Shown: one piece after another, positions 1 through 11,292 of the stretch
Layout: each line of letters begins with the position of its first letter
How positions within the stretch are numbered: position 1 is the first letter of the stretch
Assembly (NCBI GenBank): GCA_021234155.1
Contig: JAJEKV010000034.1
Coordinates: forward strand, 3,837,491 to 3,901,490
Direction of reading: 5' to 3'
From: Isoetes taiwanensis
Lineage: Eukaryota > Streptophyta > Lycopodiopsida > Isoetales > Isoetaceae
Length of the DNA stretch: 64,000 bases
Made by a program: the position numbers and the translations under genes
Notes under the pieces: model-generated
Seen by the model: only the letters and a program-made list of their open reading frames with translations
Database searches by the model: none
Told to the model about the DNA's origin: nothing

Positions 1-1642
1 TGCCTATCGGGAAACCGCGACTTCCTTGGATGGTAGACTTGGGTAGGGAATAAATTGGGCTTCCAATTTATCTGCCAAGTCTACCATCCAAGGTAGTCGT
101 GTTCTCCGGGATAGGCAACCGGAAGCCCCCACTTTGGTGTCGGGATAGGCAAACTGGGCGTCCGCCCACATTGGTGTGAGGGATAAGTAAATTGGGCGTC
201 CGCCCACGTTGGTGTTAGGGAAAAAGTCCAATGTTTTGCAAAATGAAACACCCTAAGGGAAGCAATTGGGTGCCCTATTGGGCCTCGCATCTGGTATGCA
301 TCATCGTGGGGACCAAAGGAGGCATCTAGAAGATGTTCATATGTCCGAGATGTTATAGCGGGATACTTAATCAGGCAAGCGCTCAAGTTTATATTAAGAA
401 AGTAGTCCACCTTACCTTTGCCACCGGTGGTGCTAAATGCCATCAACCGCTAGAAATTCCTTGGTGTGTCGGAGGGTACCCGGCGATAGGTCAATGCAGA
501 GGAAGGCGCCAACAGGATGGCGACAAGCGGTAGAGAGACACAAGGCCAAGAGCTCGATCCGGGCCGACCGCCTTTGGTTCGGGAGTATAGTCGCGGGCAG
601 AACGACTTTCGTGGCTAAGAAATATGAAGGCGACAATGTTTAGCCCGAGCACAAAGCGCCAAAGAAGCCGTTTTTTCTAAATCTGCGGTCGAGGAGGAGA
701 ATGAGGGGCTTTTAAAGGGTTATGGACCTCTCTTGGGGCTTAAGACAAGTGTATGTGCATGTAAGCGCTTGGCCCTTTGAAATAAAAATGGACCGTTGAT
801 GGGTTCGAAAGGTGAGGAATTAATTGTGGACCTTAATAATGAGTCGCGGGATTTTTGAATTTCAAATCTGTCATTTAAAGCCCGCCCAAAATTAATTGAG
901 TCATGCACGTGTCGCCGCGTGCTTTAGGGAAACTTGTGTTTCAAAGTTCCGGACCGGACACATTATTTCAAATTAGGTGGGACATTTAACTTTAAAATTG
1001 GGGGAAATTACATTCAAATTTTGGGGAATTCATGTTTAAATGTAAATGCGCTTCAAACCTGTTGTTTTTCGGCGGTGCCTTGTTTGGCTACTATCTTTTC
1101 TACAAGGCGCAAACATCTTCAAATGATTCATATTCATGGCCACGAGATCTCCAAAGGTTTGTCTTTGCTCCACAGTTAAATTCGCCATACCTCGATGTGT
1201 AATTCTTTGCAAATGTGATGTGACCCGATTTTATCAATCACGCCTTTCCATTCACGCGGTGTTCATTCGCGCACCTCTTCAAGCACTTTCATTCACACCT
1301 TTCCATTCACCTTTTCGATGGCTTGACCCTTGATTTACTCCTCCTCATTCACCGTTCTTGTCACATTTACATAAACTCTAAATTTCGATCTTGATCAACC
1401 CTTTTCCGAAATTGTCATGCGGATTTTGTGTGCCTGCTATTTTCTCCATTAACCCTTGTTTGTAGTCAGGCCCTTCCAATGCTCGATTGTATTTGTTTTG
1501 GGAGCTCAATGATAAATTCCAGTTAGTGTCTGCCTCCTTAGTTCTCTTAGTGTGTATGTGTAGGTGACCAGGTAGGTGAAACTGCCCGGATGGGCAAACT
1601 GTATCTCGAAGGTGTTTTATCTTGGTGACAACTAAATTGGGC
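1..1642. other. Non-coding region left of the CACTA element
   Basis: I see no convincing gene here. Short open frames exist on both strands but none shows a recognisable domain. The notable content is a set of short palindromes built on AAATTGGGC or TGGGCGTCCGCCCA, and three degenerate tandem copies at 108-217. The last 80 bases (about 1561-1642) are the left part of a unit whose right part continues at 5966 beyond the inserted transposon. A second copy of the unit lies at 6196-6445. Confidence 0.5.
108..217. repeat. Three degenerate 34-38 bp tandem units
   Basis: Units begin at 108, 142 and 180, each with GGGATAGG or GGGATAAG, and end in TTGGTGT. The second and third contain the self-complementary core TGGGCGTCCGCCCA, which could fold into a short hairpin. 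The first unit has lost that core. No function is evident. Confidence 0.7.
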
Positions 1643-1734
1643 CACTACAAGAGAAGGGGTCCATTAGTGTCATTGGTTGTGTCGATATTTGGCCTAAAAT
1701 GGCAGCTCGAAATTTTTTAATAGCTGACGCTATG

Positions 1735-2345
1735 GGTGAGGCAACCCGGTGACACAAATGTGGCAATGAGAACGTCATATATAATGTCAGCATGTTTGTC
1801 ACCCATAACGTCAGTGGCAATGTCACCTTTAACGTCAAATATTGTGTCAGAACTTTTGTCATCTACAATGCCACCTTTAACGTCAAATGTAGTGTCAGAA
1901 TTTTTGTCACCCATACGTCAAACATAGTGTTACCTATAAAGCCAACTATAACGTCATGTATAATGCCACTATTATCATCAGTGGTGAAGTCGTCTATAGA
2001 GTCACATGTAGCACCATCTATAGTTTCACTTATAACTTCGCATACAAGGTCGCTAATAACACCACTCATAATGCTAATATTTTTGTCACAGATTATAACA
2101 AACATACTGTCACATCTAATAGCAAGTTTAAGGACACTTATAAAGGCATAAATAATGACATCTATTTCCTCATTACCAATGTCACCTATCTTGCCAATAT
2201 CAATGTCATTTTTTATGTCATCTACATTGCCAATGATAATGCCATTTTTTGATCTATTGTTGCCACGTATAATTATTATTTCTTGACCAATTGTTGCCAC
2301 CTATAGTGGCACTACCTATGTTATTAGGCCAGCAATTGTCATAGA
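1735..2345. repeat. Left subterminal repeat array of the CACTA element
   Basis: Dozens of short imperfect motifs of the form AACGTCA, ATGTCAC or TTTGTCAC recur roughly every 10-20 bases. In CACTA elements such arrays bind the TNPA-type protein and are needed for transposition. Here that role is inferred from position. The low-complexity array creates spurious open frames on both strands that should not be taken as genes. Confidence 0.75.
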
Positions 2346-2349
2346 TAAT

Positions 2350-5300
2350 GCTATCTAAAGAGCCAATTGTACTTAAATAAATTATTTAAAACACGCGACC
2401 ATTCAATTGGTTTCGACATTAAACAATGGATTTTGTATTACAACCTTATAAATTCACTTAGCGGATGCATAAATTCAACCATGACTCTATAATGCAAAGA
2501 GAGCTTCTAGCTACTCCATACATGTATAACATGCAAGAGCCAAGTTTTCAAGGCAAGAATCATGGTACTAATGGTACTTGCTTAATCACGTATGGTACTG
2601 GGCAAAAAGGCATGCTTCAATCTTTGCCCACCTAGGGGCTATAAACAGGACATCTTTTTTTGCATAGTGAAAAGGCCAGGTGTGTGTCAGAGCCGGTGCT
2701 ACTGGCAAGGGCCGGTGCTACTGGCAAGGGCAGTAGACACACATTGAACCTTGAAATACTTCTTTGAACCAGTACAATGCCCAGATCTGCATCTAATAGT
2801 GCCAACAAATCATTTTGGCTGTCTCTACAAAAAACTACCATCTTATTTCCTTGAACCTTGCCTTGCCTTGCACTTTGTTGTTGTAACCATAGCTATTATG
2901 TCCAGTATGCTTCTTAACAGGCAGTGCCCTTTTCAATTGCATTTGTCTGCAGTGCAAACACTTGAAACACGTTACTCATATGAAAGATCCCAAACGCAGA
3001 AGCTACTGCTATGTGCCATCTTATTGGTCAGCATCAGGTTGAGTACCATGTCTCATCCTCTCCAGAAGATGACGGCAAAGCCCAAAGCATACCATGTCTG
3101 ACTATTGCATCAATAAGATGGTGAAACAGTTGCTCCCTAAATTTTGATTTTTCCACCAAGAATGCCCGACTGACTCATGCAAGAATTTTGGTCTGTGATA
3201 ACTTGCCTCATTTATAGCATCTACTACATATTGGCCAACAACACAAAGTTTGCAGCATTGAGGAGATTCAGTTCAACAATACATTATGCAGCACATCCTA
3301 CTCTCTCTCTCAGCTTGATTTCTGCACGAGAAATCCAAGATGCTATTCCAGCTTTATATGGTATGTTGATGCCTCCTCCAACCACTGAATTCTTACAAGA
3401 AGATCAATGATACAGCGATAATATTTCAATTTTAATCTGGCCTTCTTCAGATATCTACAGATTCCGGAATGTGTCATATCATACAAGCATTGCTGCTGTA
3501 GAATAGTGACCCCCTTAGCTATCACTACATAGCACCTCCCTCGTCCCTGTTGCTTACAGTCTATAAAAAAAAACACGAATGACTGCTTTAAGCACTGATG
3601 AATTGAAATGTATAGATGCAAACTTTCTTCTGCACATTGATTAAAGTTCCCTGTTCCATCCTTATCAATATGTCCAAGAACATATAATCGGACATGCTTA
3701 ATTTTGCCATGAGCTCCTCTACCATACCTCCAAAAGAAGCACATCATGTTAGATGCTATAATCAGCTATAACTAGATTAATCATGAGCGCTGCCATAGAA
3801 GAAATCCTACTACTGGATTTTTCTCAAAATCACCTCTTACTTGTTGGATTTGTCGTCGCAGTTGCTAGCTTTTGAATCGGCATGTGCTTATGGACGTCAG
3901 CTCCGGAAACCCTAGTTTTGCAGGAAGCCCTAAAACCCTTGTTTCCCATCTTCCTTGGCCACTGGATCAGCCGTGCCGTTCATATTGCTATGAGCATCCC
4001 ACTGATCTGCCGCTAACCTGATACCTCATCATTTTTGCGAGCCGATATGATTTTTTCAGCAGAACAAACGGATTTAGAAAGGTTCCAGTAGTGGTTGTAT
4101 CTGCAATAATTATTATGCTTATGTTCCTTTTTTCAATTTTCCATCAGTGAATCATTGAAAATATTTAAAATATATGTCATTCAAACCACTTAAAATTACA
4201 TGTTATTCAAACCATTGGCCATGGCCGGGGAGTTGAACCCTGGCGAAACCAAACCAATATCTGCACATAAACACCATTGAAGCATCCGACTTTTCCAGAA
4301 CAAATGGAGCATCTCAACCAATAGCTAAGAAAATTTACTGCCATGCACTACAGCCGACTCCTCTGTAAAGAAGCAAGAAGCCATGCTCCGCCATCTTTGT
4401 GCAAATAAGCCCTTTTTGCCATCCCTCTGCAAGAAAACCATGTTTGTCTAAAATAGAAGCCCTTGTGAAAGCCATGGGCCCCCTAGAAAAAACAATTACA
4501 CGCACTAACAAAGCCCAAAATATTAAAAACCCTCCCTCACCTTTAAACCTGATGTAAAATGATCTTCTGCAAACCTTATGCAAAGTCCGCCGGCAAAGAC
4601 AACCTACATGGCAACAACTTATAGTTTGCACAAAGAGAACACTTGCTTATGCTTCACTTAGACTATTTAAATGTTTTAGGTAGGAAATTGTTGTGATATA
4701 TAGATAATCAAAATATCGCAAATTCAATTCATTCAAAATGCAATCTCACATGGCCATACATGTAGGTAGGATATTGTATAGGGGAAATAGTTTTTGCAAT
4801 GCCATTCTAGGTACAGTGGGAAGGGCCTCGCGATCGACGGCAGTATAAAAAAGGCTCAAAATCTATCTACAGTGCTTCAGGAAGGCTCAAGCGCCTTCAA
4901 GAATTCGTAGGCCTTCAAAAATCGGTATCAAGAAGGCCTAAAGCTTCCAAAATCTATCTTCAACAAATATTCGTCTGCAGAGCTCCGATCCGAGCAAAAA
5001 GCCCATTTCTCCTGCTGGCCTTCTTTCTCACGAATCACTGAGAAAAGCAAGTCTATGGCTTCAACAGTTGATCTCATCTAGTTTACCTATGCTTCACCAG
5101 TTGAACGCAATGAAGACCCCAACTTCCATTCCGTGTTGTTGGGGAGTGCCATGTGTCATGACAGAAATCCATGCCAAAAAAAACGACGACCCTACTTCTA
5201 TATTGTTGTGATATATATAAAAAGGTTACAATGGTCCGGTTATTTTATGCCTAGTGCTATTGTGCACTCCTTATGGGTTTTGACAAGACCCAATCGTCAG

Positions 5301-5420
5301 AAAGTTCAAACAGAAGATGGGCAAGATGATCATATAGCTATGAGACCCATACTGCACCACTCATCTTCGTTGGACTAGATCTCAACAATTACGTGAGTCA
5401 AACACCCTCTTGAAAACACT
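2350..5420. other. CACTA interior without recognisable transposase
   Basis: Short frames occur, for example 116 residues at 2751-3101 plus and 134 residues at 3343-3747 minus. None shows a transposase, zinc-finger or other motif known to me. A 20-bp-scale direct duplication of GCCGGTGCTACTGGCAAGG lies near 2692-2730. The interior could be captured host sequence or decayed transposon genes. Sequence alone does not decide. Confidence 0.45.
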
Positions 5421-5439
5421 ATAGGGACGAATACGTAAT

Positions 5440-5940
5440 ATCACTATATAATCTGACATAATGTTTGACACAACTACTGGGACAATATTTGACAACATTG
5501 ATGATATTAATAGTAACATCTATTATGGCATATACGATGATCACACAAACATTGACAGAATTTTTGACACTAAAGGTGTTATTATATTTGATGCTAATAT
5601 CACCATTTATAATGTCACTAGTAAGCACTGACACTAATACTGATGTTATATGTGTAACAACTACTGACACTATACTTGATGCTAATGACAACATCTATAA
5701 CGTCACTAGTGTGCACTAACACTAACACTGATGCTATATGTGTAACAACTAGTGATGCTATAATTGGTGCTAATAGCAACAACTATAGTGTCATAGCAAA
5801 GTTACTGACACTATTGGTGACACAAAGAGTGAGGCTATAGGTGGCACAAAATGTGGCACCTGTAGCATCACTTCTGTAAAAAATGTCACCAATAAGGTCA
5901 TATGCACACTTTCTAATGTTCTAGTGACGTTTTGATGACA
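5440..5940. repeat. Right subterminal repeat array of the CACTA element
   Basis: Motifs containing TGACA, CACTAGT and TGATGCTA recur many times, largely in the opposite orientation to the left array. Two near-identical blocks around 5612-5660 and 5700-5750 (CACTAGTAAGCACTGACACT and its variant) look like a local duplication. The array adjoins the right terminal inverted repeat. Confidence 0.7.
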
Positions 5941-5965
5941 CTAATTGACCCCTTCTCTTGTAGTG

Positions 5966-6445
5966 GGCGGGCGCCGAGTCTCTGCCTACTTCACAGGTCT
6001 TTAACCACCACGAACAAATTGGGCGGGCGCCCAATTTGTGCGCGGATATGTCCTGCTCAGAACGACAACCTTCTTTTGTACCCATTGTGAGACTGACTGC
6101 ATCAATAATACCCTTATATAAGCGCCTGATTCGGTTCAAATTGGGCGGCCCAATTTAGCAACAATGGGACAAATTGGGCTGCCCCATATTGTCCCTTTTA
6201 GATGACCGGATAGGTGAAACTCGTCCGGGTGGGCCAAATTTATCTCGAATGTGTTTTCTCTTGGTGGCATTCTAAATTGGGCGGACGCCGAGTGTGTGCC
6301 TACTTTACGCTCCTCTACCACCACGAAACAATTGGTAGGGAGCCCAATTTGTCTTGTGATATGGCCTCTTGAGTGAGAACCTTCTTTTCTACCCATTGTG
6401 AGACTTACTGCATCCAATACTAACCTTATACAAGGGGAATCTAAA
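5966..6445. repeat. Tandem duplicated unit; first copy split by the CACTA element
   Basis: The sequence 1561-1642 joined to 5966-6130 aligns with 6196-6445 over almost its whole length. Shared landmarks are TAGGTGAAACT, TCTTGGTG, CTAAATTGGGC, GCCGAGT, ACCACCACGAA and CCCATTGTGAGACT. The copies have diverged moderately. Perfect palindromes lie between them, with arms AAATTGGGCG and CGCCCAATTT near 6017-6038 and AAATTGGGC and GCCCAATTT near 6139-6157. What the unit is remains unknown. Confidence 0.7.
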
Positions 6446-7315
6446 CACCTCATACGTAAAAAAGGGCACCCGCCCAATTTTATTGTCCTTGTAACCATTG
6501 AATGGGAGTCCCCCAGTGTCATTTGCATTGCTTTCGCCTTCCTTACTCGATTTTAACACTCACTGAAATCCTTGTGCGGGTTGTGTATCTCTTCCTTAAT
6601 GAACATCTAGTAGCAAAGGGACTTGTGGGGCAAATGACACAATGCCACTTCAAGGAGATATCGAAAGGACTACCGGCGTAGGTGTGGAGGAAGTGTTCAA
6701 GGCCACCATACCCTTCCCCGCCAACTCGGATGCAACCACAATAGCGTAAGCCAGGGCTCATTCGCTGTGGAGAAGTGAAGATGCTCGAGTCGCCTCACGC
6801 TAATGACGCCCCCAACAAAAGACAAATGGACACGGTGGGGGAAGGAGACACAACCGTGACAAGATACCCTTCTTGAAAAGGATTGTGAGATATGGCACTC
6901 ATGCGACTCCATTATTGCCTTTAAAGGATTCATATCTTTCAATCGCCCCTCGATGATGCGCTTTGTGACCGGTTTAAGGTTTTCAAGTTTGTGGGAGTAT
7001 CCGAATAGCTGAAGGTTTCCCTCCCCTTTAAAGTGAACATCCGCTTGCCGTGGTTGCTTGCGGTGCGGCCGGGATGCTCGTGAGATGGAGCAATGACCTC
7101 GCCTCGTGTTGGCCGGAGTAAAGGTCTCTCGGAGATATTGACCGCAAAGACCGCCAGAAGCGATATTGTGTCCGGCCGGGGAGCTCGAGCATCGGGCACC
7201 CAAATTATGAGAAACGACATTACACTTTTCATTCCCGACAACCCGGGAAGGTTGTTAGGCCACCAAAGCTTGCTCGTCTCACCACTCGAAATGCTATCCT
7301 CACTTACGGAGGACC
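6446..7315. other. No recognisable gene
   Basis: Overlapping frames of up to 168 residues occur on the minus strand, but they show no recognisable domain and overlap one another in different frames. The stretch may contain a decayed 5' part of the following DUF7869 reading frame. I cannot show this. Confidence 0.3.
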
Positions 7316-9634
7316 TTGTGTTGCAAGAATAGGTGTTGTGTCGGGTTCTCTAGGAATCAAGTTGTTAACATCTTAAAGGAATTCCTTGCCATGAAATCAA
7401 GTGATAGGGTTACTTTTGTTTATGACATGTTCGCCAACAACATGAAAGGTCGAAGAGTGGGACGACCGGTGCTTTGCGGGGGAATCTCGTTTATGAAAGG
7501 GCGTGGTACCTTGGTCTCGGGATCTCAAAGTCGGCGTATGATCCGAAATGGAAGGCCCAATTTCTTGAGGGTGCACGCAAGGCCTAACATGGTAACCGTG
7601 GCACCTTGAAGCCTCGCCCTCGGCGTTGGCATGTGAGGCCGTGTTTTCCATGTTCGTGAGGGAGAACGGTGAATCCTTGCCCCACCGTAGCGGGGAGAGA
7701 AACGAGGAGGGGATAAGAGAATGTCGAAAGTTGCCCGCAATGTTTACGAAGTCCGGCATTCTAGAAGAGGTTAATGCAGGTTGTGGCATTGGTGGCAAGA
7801 AGGTATCACCGACGTGTTTTCATAGAACGTGGAGGCGGAGTTTCCGGACGCCGTCGCTCGCGAAAGAAAATTGCATTCTCCAAATCGCGATACATGTGAG
7901 GTGATCCGCACGGGTTCTTGAAGACCAAAGATGAAGGAGAGAGGAGGATGTTGCATGATGAAAGAAGAGCGCATAGATCGGGCGGGCCTGGAATCGCATT
8001 TGCAGTCTTGGTCGTGGAGATTATACTCCCCACGGGTATCCCTACCAATATCTTTGTATTATTCACGACAAAATGGATCAAGCCAAAACAATGATTCCAA
8101 AATTGCAACAATCTGTAAAGTCTCTCGAGACTTGACAAGTAAAACGACATTGACTGGTGCATTGACTCATGGTCATGGGAATGGATCTTATGGAAACTTT
8201 GCCCTGGACTTATGGCCAGATGACTCTAACTTCCATGTAGGTTCTTTGAATAGCATCTTGAAGAGATTAGAGATGGGGCACGAGTATGCAGGAGGCCACC
8301 CGCCGGTCCCGAATCATCTGCTCCAAAATGGGTCTCCCTCATTCTTGAGACACAACGGCCTTGGAGTCAAAGTTGTCACTATCCAATACCAAAGATACCG
8401 CTAATTTGCCACAGTGCATTGTGGGACCATCATTGAAGCCTCTGCCCAAGATACTTTATTTGCAGCTGGACAACGCATCTGGACAGAACAAGAATAGGTA
8501 TGTCTTCTCCTATCTTTCTTACCTAGTATATCTTGGTGTGTTTGAAGAGATTGAGCTAGGGTTCATGATGCCCGGTCACACACATGATGATATCGATGCC
8601 TTGTTTGGTAACTTCTCTACATCTTTAAAAAAGAAGGAGGTGCTCACAATGCGAGAACTCTTGTATGAATTCCACAAATGCAACTTGAATACACCCGTCC
8701 CCTATGTTGTTGACAAAGTTCCGGATTGGAAGGGTTTTATAGAAGGCTACATACCGGATGGGGATGATAGATTGACAGTCATACCACCCCTCTAACTTTC
8801 GGATTCGCTATGAATGGTGATTGGCCATCATGTATTACAAAACTAGACCCACTTACCCGGATTGGTTGCCTGTTGGTGGAATAAAGATGTGGAAAGAAAA
8901 AGAGGACGGGGAAGCCCATGATGCCGTTGGATATCCTAAGCGCTTCCTCCCAAGAAATCGGTGAAGGACCTTGGCCTCGGCTGCAAAACAAGATCCACAA
9001 GCATATATTGCATTGGGTTGCTTGTTCAACGTCTAACAAAGGTGCTCCAGAAACTGCCAACTACTCGGCACAGTTCACGGCCACGATTGAATATTGGATG
9101 AAACTCTTGCAAGAACTCGGGAACATCAGCTGACGGCGAAGGCACTTATAATGACTTCGCCATGTACTAGGCAAGCACAAGCTCCACCTCATGTAGTCAG
9201 AAGTGGTAGAGCCAATTGCTACTATCACTCCTCCTTATGTCGGCCCCCGGAAGGACAAACCTCGCGGCCGAATTCAACCCATACAAAGATTTGAAGAAAG
9301 GTATGTTTATTATGGCACGCCCTGATGATGTGTTGTGCCCAACTTGGGTGGGCCTAGCTACTGAGGACCCACAAATGGATGATAAGAAGGAGAACTTTGA
9401 GACTATTCTGGTGACTTGGTGGGAGCCAATCCCAAGAGGAACCAAGTCTACCCGCCTAATTATGCCAATTGTTGGAAGAAGAGATGGAGGCCAACGACTG
9501 CAAGTGACCGCATAGAAGTGGAGACTATCGACTACGCTTGGGAGCCATCAAACAAGAAGAAGATACCTAATACTATTAAGATACCCGTGCATGCTGCTGA
9601 GGCATATGCAGCACTCGCAAGGGATGTCAACTAG
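7316..9634 (+). pseudogene. DUF7869-type protein gene, frame-broken
   Basis: Several plus-strand pieces read in order as one protein of the DUF7869 kind, a family of unproven function found in many non-seed plants and in animals and often suspected to be transposase-related. In order they are: a Cys-rich N-terminal part (CCKNRCC, about 7316-7440); a WYLGLGISKS segment (about 7504-7560); a VRENGESLPHRSGERN segment (about 7650-7700); THGHGNGSYGNFALDLWPDD (about 8165-8225); and the conserved core (8361-8795), where LQLDNASGQNKNRYV and GHTHDDIDALFGNF are the diagnostic motifs. A C-terminal part then runs through PDDVLCPTWVGLA to the stop near 9634. Successive pieces lie in different frames with stops between them. 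Some breaks could be introns, but consistent splice sites were not found, so I call it a pseudogene. Confidence 0.6.
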
Positions 9635-10734
9635 TGTATGAAAATGAGTCATTCATTCAAGTGTACTAAAAAATGGTCCATAAATTCAGGTATTGTCCAT
9701 AATTAATGAAATTGTGCTTTTTTATGATTACTTTGAATCTCCTCTTTGAGTTGGCTCTGACATTCGCTGTGTTATGGATAGGATCTCGATCTTGCCCTTT
9801 TCGACTTGGACTTGGCCCTTTGCTTGTTTTCATGTATCTCCATTCATATCCTTCTACCATAGTTCGATCCCCATTAGTTTTGACGTCGATTTCCGCTCCT
9901 TTGCCCCTAAACTCAACCTTGATTTCCATCGTTTTTCACTTGTCTATTTCCACCTAGGCCTCTTAACCATTCGATTGACTTGACTTCATTCACGACCAGC
10001 AGTGCATCTGCTATAGCCATCTATGTTTTTCGTCTCTGCTTTGTTTAAAACTAACACCTCATCTCTCTCTTTTTTAGTGGCTAACACTTTTACTAATATG
10101 CCACTTCACGTCGTCATTGTGTTTCTGGTTCACTTTTCATGTCCAAAACTTCTTTTGTGTTCTAATAGCAGACCATATGTATGGCACGAGCTTTAGTATT
10201 TCATTTGTCCTTTTCTACCATATGGCTAACCTCCTGGCACTCCATCCCGATCTTGGCACTTTGACCTCCTCCTTTTCATTGGCCATGACCCCACATGTGA
10301 CTACTTAACCCTTATTTTTGTTCGACCTACATTGTGATCCGAAAATTTTCATCCTTTCCCTTCTTGACCTTCCTTTTGGTTGGTGCTGAACTGTAGGCAT
10401 GTGGCATTATTTGTTTTCTGACATCATCACACATTTTCCACTCTGCTAATTTGAACCAGACCTTGGCACCTTCGCTCTCCTATTCTTGTTCCCAACTATT
10501 TCACAGATCTTCTGAACCTCCTTGCTCTGGACTTCTTTTTGATGTCGACCTTATTTTCTTCTTGACGTTGCTCTGAGATTGATCATTATGTTGGTGATTG
10601 TCATGCATCTGGTAATCTTAGAGAAGTTGTTTTCGTGTTCTTGACGTTCTTTTTTATGGTTTTACATTGATGCTTATCTTTCTCTAGATGTCGCGTTTTT
10701 TTATGGACCGTTTTTTGTTGGGTGGTGCTGTTTA
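9635..10734. other. No recognisable gene
   Basis: Short frames occur on both strands. The plus strand is pyrimidine-rich, with many runs of CTTT and CCTT, which produces open frames without domain content. I see no RNA gene or clear repeat. Confidence 0.4.
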
Positions 10735-11126
10735 TTTCCGCCGTGATGGTGACGCTCATTTCTATTTATCATGTTTAATGACGTTGTAAATAACATTGTC
10801 TAGCATTATTTGCAATGCATATTTCTTTTTACATGATTGTTATCCACCCGTTGGGTGACGCTTTTTTCCACCATAGGGGTGATGCTATCTCCACCTGCGG
10901 GTGATGCTGTTTATTTCCACCTTGAGGGTGACGCATATTTCTTTTTACGTAATTGTTTTCCACTCGTTGGGTGATGCATAATTGTTTTCCACCCGTTGGG
11001 TGATGCTATCTCCACCTCACGGGTGATGCTTTTTTTATTTCCACCTCGAGGGTGACGATATTTCTTTCTCACGTAATTGTTTTCCACCCGTTGGGTGATG
11101 CTGTTCTCCACCCTATTGGGTGATGC
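10735..11126. repeat. Array of about eleven small hairpin units
   Basis: Each unit has the form CCACC, four to six variable bases, then GGGTGAYGC, so that CACCC pairs with GGGTG around a tiny loop. Units start near 10737, 10844, 10868, 10891, 10917, 10960, 10989, 11012, 11041, 11084 and 11108. They are separated by T-rich spacers such as TTTCTTTTTACGTAATTG. The order of unit variants repeats, suggesting a higher-order unit of roughly 110-140 bp. Where loop bases change, the stem is retained, which may reflect selection on folding or simply the repeat's origin. Confidence 0.8.
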
Positions 11127-11263
11127 TCTCTTCTTATGCTACATGTTGGATAAAAAGAGTCACGGGTGTATCTTTCACGGGTGTTTTTTCGAATTCTTTT
11201 TGTTGGTTGCAGGTTTTACGCCATCGGCTTATAGTTGAGGAAGTTCTCTAGTAGTCGGCGGTT

Positions 11264-11292
11264 TTGTGTCTCTTATGAGTCCTTTCCCAGAA
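11264..11292. repeat. Left copy of a 29-bp target-site duplication
   Basis: Bases 11264-11292 recur at 11886-11914 with 27 of 29 identical (the differences are TATG versus TGCG in the middle). The pair brackets the LINE-type insertion between them. Confidence 0.85.

Larger units (their letters stand above)
1643..5965. mobile_element. CACTA (En/Spm-type) DNA transposon, apparently non-autonomous
   Basis: The left end starts CACTACAAGAGAAGGGG and the right end is its inverted complement, ending TAGTG. About 29 of 30 terminal bases pair. The flanking trinucleotide GGC occurs at 1640-1642 and 5966-5968, the 3-bp target duplication typical of CACTA elements. Both subterminal regions are packed with short motifs containing TGTCA on the left and TGACA on the right, as expected for transposase-binding subterminal repeats. 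The interior (about 2350-5420) holds only short frames, and I recognise no TNPD or TNPA transposase. The element therefore probably depends on a transposase encoded elsewhere. A paralogous uninterrupted target at about 6263 confirms the boundaries. Confidence 0.88.

Noticed and set aside
1632-2300. Overlapping frames of 62-145 residues on both strands.
   Set aside because: They arise from the TGTCA subterminal repeats of the CACTA element and show no domain.
4205-4240. GGGTTCAACTCCCCGG on the minus strand as a tRNA T-arm.
   Set aside because: No matching acceptor or anticodon arms nearby.
10911-11111. 66-residue minus-strand frame with repeated VENNYVRKKY-like blocks as a repeat protein.
   Set aside because: It is the translation of the hairpin array. 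Units differ in length and do not keep frame throughout.
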